The position numbers were made by a program, and so were the translations under genes. From contig BFEA01000173.1 in the NCBI GenBank assembly GCA_003427395.1, positions 1,853,959-1,883,083 on the forward strand: a stretch of 29,125 nt of DNA, read 5' to 3'. Shown here in pieces: positions 10,233 to 19,385 of this stretch. Each line of letters opens with the position of its first letter. Position 1 is the stretch's first letter. The notes beneath the pieces were generated by a model, which searched no databases, had not been told where the DNA came from, and was given only the letters and a program-made list of their open reading frames with translations. Source of the DNA: Chara braunii. Taxonomy: Eukaryota; Streptophyta; Charophyceae; Charales; Characeae.

Positions 10233-11333
10233 GGAAGAAAGCAAAGTCGGTCTCGATCCTGCTAGAGACATTAAAGGAAGAGGCTATGGAGAAGGAGGAA
10301 GAGGTCCTTCGAGTGATCCGAGAAAGACGGGCGACGGAGGGACATCGGATACCAGATGAGGTAGCGGACACAATGAAGATAGGGATAGACGGGTTCTTAA
10401 CGGAGGAAGAAACCCGCTTGATCAAAAGGACCTGCCAGGAGTTTCACTTGGCATTTGCCTTTAGTGATCACCAGAAGGGACGACTGAATGCGAAGTTGAT
10501 CCCTCCGGTCAGAATCCACACGGTAGAACATGAGTGCTGGAATAACAAGGGGTCATCCTATGAATTTGGGATAGCAGGAGAAGTAACAGACCTCCACCGA
10601 GCGAAGATGAACTCCTTCGTTGCGGAGCCTACGACATCGCCATAACAAATCGATGGTTCGTCTTTCGGAAGCCAAACAAGACACTAAGGTGGATTCATGA
10701 CCTGCAGAAGTTGAATGCGGTAACCATCCGGGATGTTGGCTCGCTACCTCAGGCTGACTTATTAGCAAAATCGCACGCCAGTCGGAGCATTTACTCCCTA
10801 ATAGATCTGTACTCAGGGTATGACCAGCTTCCATTGGATGTTCGAGACAGGCCATACACCGCTATGCACACCCCCGTAGGCCAGCTACAGATGCAGGTGA
10901 CACCTATGGGATTCACAAACGCGGTGGTCGAAGCGCAACGCAGGATGCTCGCCGTGGCCGGGGACATGTTTCCAGAAAAATGTGAACCTTACATCGATGA
11001 CAATCCCATCAAAGGCGTGCAGGAAAAGGACGAGACGGAAGTCCAGCCAGGGATCCGACGTTTTGTGTGGGACCACCTGCAGGACATCAAGGACTTACTC
11101 CGTCGGTTCCTAGTATACAACATTACGGTTAGTGGACCAAAGAGTATTCTAGCAGTACCAGAGGTAACTATACTAGGATTTCGTTGCGACACCACTTCGC
11201 ACGACGACGGAGGTAAGGGCATTCCTAGGCGTAGTCGACTTTTGGCGGATCTTCATTAAGAACTTTGCCAAGATTGCTGAGCCTATCCGGGCTATGATTA
11301 GGGAAGAAGGAACCATGGATTGGACGGAGGAGC
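10211..11333 (+). pseudogene. pol (RT): Reverse transcriptase domain, two frame changes and a deletion
   Basis: RT copies element RNA into DNA. The N-terminal part is in one frame (10211-10640: FLTEEETRLIKRTCQEF, then RLNAKLIPPVRIHTVEHE). Near 10640 it shifts to a second frame, which holds the core: RWFVFRKPNKTLRWIHDLQK, LNAVTIRD, SIYSLIDLYSGYDQLPLDV, QVTPMGFTNAV and the catalytic YIDD box at 10990-11001. At about 11187-11192, after TILGFRC, similarity jumps to a third frame (PLRTTTEVRAFLGVV, then FWRIFIKNFAKIAEPI), skipping roughly 15 residues normally found at the RT thumb/connection. YIDD is an accepted variant of YV/LDD. The core is well preserved, but the domain cannot be translated in one piece. 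Confidence 0.9.
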
Positions 11334-11810
11334 GAGAAGGAGCTGTCCAAAGGCTCAAGGACATATTGACATCTGAGACAGTCGCCCTGTCCGCGCCTTG
11401 TTTTAATGACGAAGTGGGACGACCCTTCATCCTAGAGACAGATGGAGGACCTTTGACCGTAGGAGGTGTGTTGATTCAAAGGGATGAGGGAGGAAAAAAG
11501 AGGCCGATTAGGTTCGAAAGTAGAACCTTGAACTCCGCAGAACGGCGGTACTCGCAATTCAAGAAGGAAGTCCTAGTCATCCTGCATTGCCTTAAGACCT
11601 TTCAGGCCTACCTATTTGGGAGGCGGTTCATCTTAAGGATCGATCCGACGAATGTCGCAGGGGATCTGAAGAATTACAGGCCTATAGATCCGACGGTAGG
11701 GAGATGGGTAGGATTCATCTGGCAGTTCGATTACAAGATCGAACGGATTGCTGGAATCCGCAACAAGGCATATGGGCTGAGTCGGGTTTGCATCACTTCC
11801 GAAGGGATGG
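11334..11810 (+). pseudogene. pol (RH): RNase H domain, one active-site residue changed
   Basis: RNase H removes the RNA strand during reverse transcription. The + strand frame is open from 11192 to 13057. Motifs are FILETDGGPLTVGGVLIQ (catalytic Asp at 11441-11443), RYSQFKKEVLVILHCLKTF (Glu at 11567-11569), FILRIDPTNV (Asp at 11642-11644) and RNKAYGLSRV. The last corresponds to the usual N-K-A-D-x-L-S-R, with the Asp changed to Tyr (TAT, 11771-11773). A single G-to-T change explains this and would probably impair activity. Order and spacing match the RNase H that follows RT in Ty3/Gypsy elements. Confidence 0.88.
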
Positions 11811-13495
11811 AGGATGCAGAGCCCATAGACGCCTTTCTCGAATACGAAGGAGGAACTCTTGCGGTGGACAACGAAATGATGAGCGGAGAATGCACATCGG
11901 AAGAACTATTGATCCATACTTTGGAGAAGGGGGCACCTGCCGTAGTAGCAGAACTAACAGAAGGACCAGTCACCACTCGGGGACACAAAGAAGAAAATGA
12001 CTCATGGGGAGCGATAGTAGGACCGAGAGAGGAGCTAATAGCAATGGTGGTCGAAGGAGGCCGGGAAGCAGTGATGAGCTTAGTAGAATCTTGGGAAAGG
12101 AAAGAATTGCAATGGGTGGTAAATCAGATGCGGGAAGGAAAGGATGGGGGCAAGGAAGGAGAGGAGTTTTTCTATGTCCAATCATACGAAGGGCTCTTTC
12201 GGGAGATTGGGTTGTTGTTGGTAGGAAACAAACAACCTACGAAAGTCAGTATTAAGGCAAGAGAAGAAGCCGAAAGGTACGTCCTAAGGGGCGAGCATTT
12301 GTTCCGAAGGGAGGAAGGTGCTATGCCCAGAAGGGTTGTGTGCGGAAGATCTAGGCAAGTAGACGTTATCAAGGCAATGCACGACGGGTTAGCCGGAGGT
12401 CATCGGTCGTCCAAAGGAACACTTGCAAAGATAACTCCGCTCTATTATTGGTCAGGCATGGCAGGCATGGTCGCCATAAGCTACCAGACTTGCCTTATTT
12501 GCCAAGAACAAAGCTCGGTACGAGTCTTCGAGCCGCTTAGACCAATGCGGGTGCTAGGGCCGGGACATCTAGTCCACCTCGACCTTGCGGTCGTGCCTAT
12601 ATCAACGGATGGGTACAGGTATATCCTAGATGCGCGAGACAACTTTAGTGGGTTCGTAGAGGCAGTCGCCCTCAAGAAAAAGACAGGGAGGAGTGTGGCG
12701 GACTGGATAGAAAACTTCTACTTAAGGCATCCATTCGTCAGGAGGTTTATAGCAGACAATGAGATGGAGTTTGTGAACCAAAAAGTATTGGGGATGCTTA
12801 AGAGACTCTGTGTACCGATCAAACTCATCGAGCCGTATCACCCTGAGGCCAATGCACCTGTGGAAAGGGAGCACCGAACCTTGAAGAACACGATTGCAAA
12901 GCTCGCAGCAGACCATCTGGGGAATTGGCCTAGGTATCTTAAGCAGGCTGTCTTTGCAGATAATATGACTCCTAAAAGGACAACAGGGTGTATCCCGACA
13001 GACCTTTGGTACGGAAGAGAGATCGACTTTCCTGTGGAAGCCTTGGTACCTACTTGAAACAGGTTAGATGATGATCCGCAAATGACCACTGAAGAATTAA
13101 TCGAGGCAAGATGTCAACAAATTCTTAAGAATGAGGAGGTCATGGAAGACATCGCCATCCGGGTGCTGGACAGCAGAATGAGGGACAAAGCAAGGTGGGA
13201 CCAGGTTAAGAATGTCCGAAAGTAACCACTTCAGGTGGGGGAGATGGTATTGCTAAGGAACTCGGCACTAGAAAGTACTTGGTCAGGACAGTTGGGAAGG
13301 AGGTTCAAAGGCCCCTACTGGGTCGCCAAGCGGGTAAGACTGAACACCTTCGAACTGGAAGATTTAAATGGAACTGGATTGAAAGGGCCCTTCCTGGGGC
13401 AACGACTGGTCAGATTTCTAAGTCGGTACCCAGTGGAACAATGGCTTCAGGAGGCCGAAGATAAGGAAACTGAGGAGCCACAAGCTAAAGACTAA
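11811..13495 (+). pseudogene. pol (IN): Integrase (HHCC, DDE core, GPY/F), two late stops
   Basis: Integrase inserts the DNA copy into host chromosomes. The N-terminal zinc motif is complete: the two His of HDGLAGGH (about 12380-12403) and C-x-x-C in YQTCLICQ (about 12485-12505). The catalytic core keeps all three acids: Asp in VHLDLAVV (12581), Asp in FIADNEMEF (12755) and Glu in PVEREHRTLKN (12863), the last two with 35 residues between them, the retroviral D,D-35-E spacing. TGA 13055-13057 ends the main frame, but the same frame continues past it and past TAA 13223-13225 to a GPY/F-type module (RFKGPYWVAKRV, about 13301-13336) and ends at TAA 13495. No chromodomain is visible. About 150 residues between RNase H and the zinc motif are poorly conserved linker. 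Confidence 0.9.
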
Positions 13496-13720
13496 CCACA
13501 ACCTTGCCCACACTATGGTTTGTCTCTGACCATGTTCGTGGGACTGTCATTTTTTTTGGGACTGGCGCTTTGGCTTGGACTGACTGAGGTTGAAAGGCAG
13601 CATGACTTGGGGGTTTGCAATATCTGGTTTGTGTGACAACGGGAAGGGATGTTTGGGGCATTGTATCATAGTTTTTGACGGGAAAAAAAATGGGGTCATC
13701 ACAAACGACGCATTCGCATG

Positions 13721-13729
13721 TATAAAAGG
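13721..13729 (+). promoter_or_regulatory. TATA-box-like site upstream of the 3' ORF
   Basis: TATAAAAGG, a near-ideal eukaryotic TATA box, stands 146 bp before the first ATG of the downstream ORF (13867). Spacing would suit an internal promoter giving a separate mRNA. It rests on a short motif alone, so a chance match is possible. Confidence 0.4.
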
Positions 13730-13778
13730 GGCGTGATGCGAGGGATACTGGGTGCATTTTATGAATGTCTACCGGCCT

Positions 13779-13792
13779 AAGGGGGGGGGAGG
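13779..13792 (+). other. G-rich polypurine tract just downstream of pol
   Basis: AAGGGGGGGGGAGG is uninterrupted purine with nine G in a row. It resembles the polypurine tracts that prime plus-strand synthesis in LTR elements, but it is more than 12 kb from the 3' LTR. It could be an internal (central) tract, a relic of an earlier 3' end directly after pol, or chance in purine-rich sequence. Confidence 0.35.
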
Positions 13793-13866
13793 CGTGAGTG
13801 TGTGAGGGACATTGCGGGTGTTGTTTTGTTATACAGGGCTTAGGAGTAAAACGAGAAAAGACAAAA

Positions 13867-14781
13867 ATGAAATTCAACAACGAGAACAACAGCGGGGCAA
13901 TCAACAGGCCTACCGGAGGGGAAGAAGTTGGACCAAGCCAAGGGAGGAGGACAACGAAGAGAAAATTGTATATTGGGCTCATGGACGGGCCAGTGGTAGG
14001 CAGGGGTGGAAGGAAATGCTTGTGTAGGAAACCCTCACCCCTCCGCAGGGGAGAAGGTATAAAAATATCATTAGACAGTGAGGGCGAAAAGGGAAGGGCA
14101 AATGTGGAAGAAAGAGGCAACACAGAAATGGGTGATAAGGCTCAGGTCTCTAACAAGGAAGAGGCCAACAGGGGCGAACCACGTGAGACTTGGCATGGGG
14201 AAAGCGAGGGGGGACAAGGTATGCGCAACGAACGTGAGGAGGACGAGGAGAAAAGGGAGAGCCCGCTTGAAGGACGAAGCGGTCACGGCAGTTGCGAGGG
14301 GTATGAGACAGGGACAGAGATCCCTTTTACCTACGATCCAAAGAACCTTGTTGGTGAGTACAGCCCCATACAGACTGAAGACGAGGGCGACGAGGAGGAG
14401 GATGCGCGAGAAGTCGTAGAAATCAGCAGCGGGGATGAGAGGGATGAGATCTCAAGGCCTAGGGAAGAGGGGCGGTCTCCGATGCACCAACCGGGCGATT
14501 GGGCTTTCAGATGGGAGGACGAGTTCGGGTCAACGCCCAGTCATTGGTTCCAACAATGGACCAATGTAATCAGGCATGAATGGATTATCAAGACTCGGAA
14601 ACTTGCAAGGGCAGGGGTGGAAGCCACACCACTGGATTTTTTCAACGAGGAAGAGTTGCATAAAATTGTAAGGATGAAAGAAGAGATCGAGACCTATGGC
14701 CTGGGGGTTAGGAAGCCTGCCAAGGAACGGGGTGGACAAAGAACTGGGCAAGACGAGGCGCAAGGCAGCAATAGGAACTAG
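13867..14781 (+). CDS. 3' accessory ORF, charged protein of unknown function
   Basis: 304 codons, uninterrupted from ATG 13867 (MKFNNENN) to TAG 14781. The frame is open upstream to 13798, but only from non-ATG starts. The first two thirds are highly charged and probably disordered (Glu, Arg, Gly, Ser), with acidic runs such as EDEGDEEEDAREVVE. The last 100 residues look folded and contain clustered Trp (DWAFRWEDEF, HWFQQWTNVIRHEWI) and an amphipathic stretch (NEEELHKIVRMKEEIE). No signal peptide, transmembrane helix or fusion-like segment is visible, so there is no support for calling it env. It is intact although gag-pol is broken. An acidic patch also occurs in accessory copy A, but I see no homology. 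Function unknown. Confidence 0.6.
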   Translation: MKFNNENNSGAINRPTGGEEVGPSQGRRTTKRKLYIGLMDGPVVGRGGRKCLCRKPSPLRRGEGIKISLDSEGEKGRANVEERGNTEMGDKAQVSNKEEANRGEPRETWHGESEGGQGMRNEREEDEEKRESPLEGRSGHGSCEGYETGTEIPFTYDPKNLVGEYSPIQTEDEGDEEEDAREVVEISSGDERDEISRPREEGRSPMHQPGDWAFRWEDEFGSTPSHWFQQWTNVIRHEWIIKTRKLARAGVEATPLDFFNEEELHKIVRMKEEIETYGLGVRKPAKERGGQRTGQDEAQGSNRN

Positions 14782-15351
14782 GTATTGACTTAGCATTGAA
14801 AAGGATCGCTGCTTTTCTGTCTGCAGAGACATGAGAATGACGAGAACATGTATAGTATAGGCAAGCTTGCTAAGGATGAAGGGAAAAGAGGGTCAGCTAA
14901 GGCTGTGTCACGATAAAGATAGAAGATAGTTTTTTAGGCTACTTTTTGGATGAGCTATCTTGGGTACATAAGACAAAGACATGGGATTTGGGATGAGACC
15001 AATTGGGAGAGGGTGTATTGTGAATTCTGGATGGAATATGGATTATGCTTTTGAGAGGGGAAAACCTTGAGTACGGATTGACGAGCGAACCATGACATTG
15101 AATGATTGGTCGAGTACAAGAGAGGCTAGGGAACCTATGGGTTAAGGGGCGTGAAAAACACTCCTTCCCTAGGAGCCTAATCCAACTTAGTCATGAATGA
15201 GACTGAGAATAACCGAAACCTGAGTGATCAGGAAGAGTGAAAATGGAAGGGGCGCCTTTGTCTTTTGTTATGGATGAACGGTCGGGTGGGCTAGTGCTGC
15301 TTGGGGTCGCGAGCCCCAACTCGAGTGCTAGACGCTAAGTTGGATGTACGC
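14782..15351 (+). other. Non-coding stretch with one small hairpin
   Basis: No supported gene. The only clear structure is a 6-bp stem, TTGGGG (15301-15306) with CCCCAA (15314-15319), around a 7-base loop. The minisatellite zone begins just after. Confidence 0.4.
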
Positions 15352-15436
15352 ATGGATGGTACATTACTGTGAGAAATAGGATGGATGGTACATTACTGTG
15401 AGAAATGAAATGGATGGTACATTACTGTGAAAAATG
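15352..15436 (+). repeat. Tandem repeat, 29 bp x 3
   Basis: Three near-identical units beginning ATGGATGGTACATTACTGTG at 15352, 15381 and 15410. Only the last few bases of each unit vary. Confidence 0.9.
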
Positions 15437-15544
15437 GAAGAAAAAGAGAACAACGCGCAAAAGATGAGATGACCACCTTCTAACCTCCAAGACAGAAATG
15501 AGATCCGTAACCTCGAGGCTCACCCCCTCGGGCACTAACATTGA

Positions 15545-15725
15545 GAATGAAAAGGAATGACCCTAACCAGGTTGTTCCACTTAAGAATGGAAAGGAATGA
15601 CCCTAACCAGGCTGTTCGACTTGAGAATGGAAAGGAATGACCCTAACCAGGCTGTTCGACTTGAGAATGGAAAAGAACGACCCTAACCAGGTTGTTCGGG
15701 AATGACCCCTGACAAGGGTCATTCC
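15545..15725 (+). repeat. Tandem repeat, 40 bp x 4, closed by an inverted hairpin
   Basis: Units start at 15545, 15585, 15625 and 15665 and share AAGGAATGACCCTAACCAGG. Directly after the last unit, GGAATGACCC (15699-15708) pairs perfectly over 10 bp with GGGTCATTCC (15716-15725) around a 7-base loop, then CTTTTG. The stem uses the core of the repeat unit, so an inverted copy of the unit lies at the end of the array. Confidence 0.9.
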
Positions 15726-15794
15726 TTTTGAAATAGGCACTGAGGTCCCCTGCATATTTGATTGAGAAAGGTTGATTGAGGATGAGCTGGAATG

Positions 15795-16150
15795 AGAGAG
15801 ATGAAAAAGGTCGGTGGGTCGGTCATTGAAATAGTCAATGGGATGAATGAGAGAGATGGAAAAGGCTGGTGGATCGGTCATTGAAATAGTCAATGGGATG
15901 AATGAGAGAGATGGAAAAGGCCGGTGGGTCGGTCATTGAAATAGCCAAAGGATGAATGAGGGAGATGGAAAAGGCCGNTGGGTCGGTCATTGAAATAGCC
16001 AATGGGATGAGAGAAATGGAAAAGGTCGGTGGGTCGGTCATTGAAATAGCCAAAGGATGGATGAGAGAGGTGGAAAAGGCCGGTGGGTCGGTCGTTGAAA
16101 TAGCCAATGAGTTGAATGGAGGAAATGGAAAAGGCCGGTGGGTCGGCCAC
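15795..16150 (+). repeat. Tandem repeat, about 54 bp x 7
   Basis: Seven units of 51-55 bp, each carrying AAAAGG followed by CGGTGGGTCGGTCATTGAAA or a close variant, at about 15806, 15860, 15915, 15969, 16020, 16074 and 16129. A single N at 15978 lies inside the array, so copy number is uncertain. The open frames seen on both strands here come from the repetition. Confidence 0.9.
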
Positions 16151-17401
16151 TGAAAATTGCCAAGGGGGCGGAAGAAAAATGCGAATGAGAAAGACAAGAT
16201 AAAGAAGGCGGAGCCTTAAAGCCGAGAAGAGCAGGGACCGTTGGGACAGTCACAAAAATTGGGTGTTGAGGAATGAGGAAATTGAGGATTGAGTGGGCGG
16301 AAGGGTCAGTCTTGAGAAATGGCTATTGCGAGAATGACCGCCAGCCCGGCTGTGGGGGTGGCCTTGTTGATAAGAGGCTGTTAGACCAGCCATGAGAATC
16401 AACCTTGAAAATAGCACTGGATTGAATGATTGAGGATTGAATATTGCATTGCATAGGCAGGGGACCCTAGGCAACTTGAAATAGACTTGGAAATAGCATT
16501 GAAATGAATTTCTCTTTTTCTAGTCTTTGGCCTCAGCAGGAGAGGGATACCGGTGCTCGCACCGCGACCCCAAGACCTCTATCCCTGTAAGGGAAAAAAG
16601 TCTCAGCGCGACCTGTTCCTCTTGTAAGGGGATGAGGGTTAAAGGACCAAGGCACCTACCACTTGGATCGGTACGGGACGTCCGGAACTGACCCCGACAA
16701 CGAGCTCTAGTCGGGAAGTTCAAATTGCGCCTCGTGTTGAACGCCTAAACGTCAAAGGGTGAGGGAACCAAATGGGCGAGAGAGCCATTCTTTTTTTCTA
16801 GTCTCTTTTGTTCTCCCCAACCACACGCCATGTCGTTGAGGGGCGGCATGACCGCTTGGAATGGACCACGGCGGCTCGCGTTAAGTTGAGCAGCACTAGC
16901 CAGAGGGAGGAGTTGAGCGTGGTACCGGGTGGAAGCCACAACCACCACGGGGCATTGACACCGCCCCGCCGGAGCATTATAACCGCTTCGGGACTAATTG
17001 TGAGGTCTTTGTAACTGCACTCGTGAACTAATTGAGAGCCCCAACTCTCTTGAAACGAAGAGGCCGGATCCAGAAAATTACCACTCGGGAGGAACGGTTC
17101 GCGAGGAAGCCCTTACGACAAGACGGGGTCCTGGGAGGCTTGGACTGGACCTACCTTCCAGATACGAGGAGGTACCTCAGTAATGACGCCCGTCTCGTAA
17201 ACGGCAAAAGGTCGGACGGAGTAAGGGGATGAGGTGAGTTATCAGCAGGGGGAGGACTGATCACCCTTCCTTTTGGGGGCTGATGGGCCGGCATCCGCCT
17301 ACTCGTTGGTGGGCCAAAGGTTGCGTACCTCCGAGTGAGAACTAGTCGTGCGATTGGGACATCGCATTTTGAGTGGGGGGAAGGTGTGCCATCTGTCAAC
17401 G
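16151..17401 (+). other. Non-coding stretch ending in a PPT/LTR-start-like junction
   Basis: No frame has a recognisable product. At 17351-17390 the sequence GGACATCGC, then GAGTGGGGGGAAGG, then TGTGCC looks like a polypurine tract followed by an LTR start. The same arrangement recurs at 18608-18640. Confidence 0.45.
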
Positions 17402-17840
17402 AAAAAGGAAAATGGTTGTGTAATTGACTTTGTGCAGGCTTGAGAAGAGGCCTGGCAAGATGTCGAGAAGAGAAATGGATGAATAATTAACGCTGCATGA
17501 GCTTGAGAAAAGACCTGGCAAGATGTCCAGAAGAGAAAAATGGATGAGTAATTGACTTTGCGCAGGCTTGAGAAAAGGCCTGGCAAGATGTCCAGAAGAG
17601 AAACGAGTGAGAAATTGACATTGCATGAGCTTGAAAAAAGGCCTGGCAAGCGACTTGTGTGATTGAATTGGCATAAGCTTGAAAATGGGTCGAGGAAGAC
17701 GTCTGAAAAAGAAAAAGACTCGTATGATGGACTATGTATGGATCTGAGAGAAAGATTGGCGGGCTGGGAAACAGATGAGCATTTGGGTTGCATGAGTTTA
17801 AGAAAGACTGACAAGGTGTCTGAAAGAGAGATGCACAAGG
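17402..17840 (+). repeat. Tandem repeat, about 62-65 bp, four clear and several decayed units
   Basis: CCTGGCAAGATGTC or a close form occurs at about 17452, 17514, 17579 and 17641 (last one partial), each preceded by a GCTTGAGAAA-type motif. Increasingly diverged units continue to about 17840. The minus-strand frames with repeated PGLFSS peptides come from this repetition and are not genes. Confidence 0.85.
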
Positions 17841-17855
17841 GATGAACTGGGCAGC

Positions 17856-18477
17856 ATGCATGTGGATTTGGCAAGGCATGAGCGTCGGGGAACGGTAAAG
17901 GGAAAACATGGATTGCACGGCCCAAAAAGTAGATTATTTTTTATAAGAGTAATAAATGAGGCGAAACCAAAATGGTTTCTGCTCAAGAATGCTTCCTCGA
18001 TAAAATGGGAAGACAGATTTGAGATTACGAAGCACTGTGTCTGGGCTTACCGATTCGAAGTGGGTATCACCACAGCAAAGACGGCAGTTATACTAGACAA
18101 ACATCTCCCTTCCGGAGCAAATGCCAGACATTGAGTTGCATCTAACAACTTGTCTACAATTTGTTATCAACAAAGCCAAGGCATAAGATGAGAAAACCAA
18201 TTGTGTTGTGACAACAAATTGTCACCCTGGGAATAAAGCAAGCATACCAGTAGTTAAGTGCATGACGCGAGGAGAGCCTCGTATGCTTCATGTTACTGAA
18301 GGCGAAAGAATTATGGGCTACCCTTCTGAGTATACAGAGTTGACTGAAGAAGAAGTTCGCGTTTCGATTGAGGAAAAGATAAAGAGGCAGAGCTATGATG
18401 GAAATGAACAACCTGGTCTAAGTTGTAGAACCCTCGATTCCCCCATACCCTCCTCCACCCCAAGGGGCGGAAACTAA
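17856..18477 (+). pseudogene. Cytosine-5 DNA methyltransferase relic, DNMT3-like
   Basis: Two frames together resemble the second half of a C5 methyltransferase catalytic domain. Frame one (17856-18081) has GLHGPKSRLFFIRVINEAKP then KWFLLKN; the latter fits the motif VI region (F-x-x-E-N-V), with the catalytic Glu replaced by Lys. The frame then shifts near 18081. Frame two (18082-18477) has a motif VIII-like segment RQLY, stop, TNI (TAG 18094-18096), another stop (TAA about 18178-18180), NCHPGNKASIPVVKC, and RMLHVTEGERIMGYPSEYTE, which matches motif IX of DNMT3-type enzymes (T-E-x-E-R-x-x-G-F/Y-P-x-x-Y-T). The motif IV Pro-Cys is not clearly present; VDLARHERRG may be its remnant. Motifs I and X were not found. 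Clearly non-functional. Retrotransposons carrying DNMT genes are known from charophytes and dinoflagellates. Confidence 0.7.
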
Positions 18478-18596
18478 GGAAGACATTCAGAAAGGAATGG
18501 GAAAAGAACAAAACGGACCCTGGCAAACTAACCACCCATAACACATCACCCTCCTCTCCCGTCTATCCCTAAAAAATCCACTAACAAAAGATTGGT

Positions 18597-18660
18597 GCGC
18601 GATGAGGACATCGCGAATGAGTGGGGGGAACGTGTCGGGACTGGTGGGTCCCGAATAACT
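18597..18660 (+). other. Internal polypurine tract and LTR-start-like junction
   Basis: GGACATCGC, then GAGTGGGGGGAACG ending at 18632, is followed by TGTCGGGACTGGTGGGTCCC. Gypsy elements commonly end with a G-rich purine tract just before an LTR that begins TGT. It sits about 120 bp after the methyltransferase relic, as expected if that gene was once the last gene of an element. A related junction lies at 17351-17390. Confidence 0.45.
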
Positions 18661-19194
18661 TCCCATCACTCGAGAGATTGAGTACGGACAATTTGTGCAC
18701 AACAGATAAATCTGGAGTGAGGAAGCAGGAGAGAGAAAAGACAAAGGATTAGGCCACAGAAGGGAGTGATGCCCTGAGGAGAGAACCACAGGAGGAAAGA
18801 ACTAGCGGCGACAAGCAAGCGAGCGCAAAAACAGGGGCACATAGAACATAGCAGGAGGCCGAGAGGGTCATCGGGATGCAATAAGACTAAGGCCAAAGGG
18901 GTCTTTGAACTAGCAATTGCAGCGCGACGGCAATAAGGGAACGAGGAAGTCGAGGGATAGGCGGCCAGAAGTCGCGGGAAGCCAGGAAATAAGGGACCAA
19001 TGTGGGCGCCACCTATGGAAGCCTCGGAGCGGAGCCCCACGACCAAAGAGATCGGCACGCACAAGGCGCGAGGAAAGACTAAGGAGAGGGGTTGCTATGG
19101 GGCGACAAGACGCCCAAGGGGCATGAGACACCTCGGGGAAAGGTAACCGGGGCCACGTGGGACTAAGCAAAAATAATGGCGTCCAGGGCGAAAT
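18661..19194 (+). other. Non-coding stretch, possible old LTR body
   Basis: No supported gene. If 18633 is an LTR start, this would be its body, but no second copy is visible in the window. Confidence 0.3.
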
Positions 19195-19385
19195 GTGTCG
19201 GGGTCCGAGAACGGGACTAAGTGTCGGGGACCGCCGACGGGACTAAGTGTCGGGGACCGACAACGGGACTAAGTGTCAGGGACCGCCGATGGGACTAAGT
19301 GTCGGGGACCACCGGCGGGACTAAGTATCCGGGACCACCGACGGGACTAAGTGTCGGGGACCACCGACGGGACAAGTGGCGGGGA
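19195..19385 (+). repeat. Tandem repeat, 26 bp x about 7
   Basis: GACTAAG recurs every 26 bases at 19215, 19241, 19267, 19293, 19319 and 19345, with a decayed unit at 19371. The unit is close to TGTCGGGGACCGCCGACGGG plus ACTAAG. Its TGTCGGG start resembles the LTR-start-like sequence at 18633, so the array may have grown from an LTR edge. Confidence 0.9.

Larger units (their letters stand above)
13496..13866 (+). other. Spacer between pol and the 3' ORF
   Basis: 371 bp with no supported gene. It contains a TATA-like site (13721-13729) and a 14-base purine tract with nine consecutive G (13779-13792), annotated separately. A long minus-strand frame covering 13485-14123 is probably a shadow of the purine-rich + strand. 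Confidence 0.5.

Noticed and set aside
13867-14781. The 3' ORF as an env-like gene
   Set aside because: Position fits, but there is no signal peptide, transmembrane helix or fusion-like segment.
15716-15732. Bacterial-style intrinsic terminator (hairpin plus T run)
   Set aside because: The window is eukaryotic and the T run is only four bases; the stem is better explained as an inverted repeat unit.
16640-16740. tRNA-like B-box motif (GTTCAAATT)
   Set aside because: No matching A box, anticodon arm or acceptor stem could be folded around it.
17299-17925. Minus-strand ORFs with repeated PGLFSS peptides
   Set aside because: Created by the 62-65-bp tandem repeat; the peptide repeat follows the DNA period.
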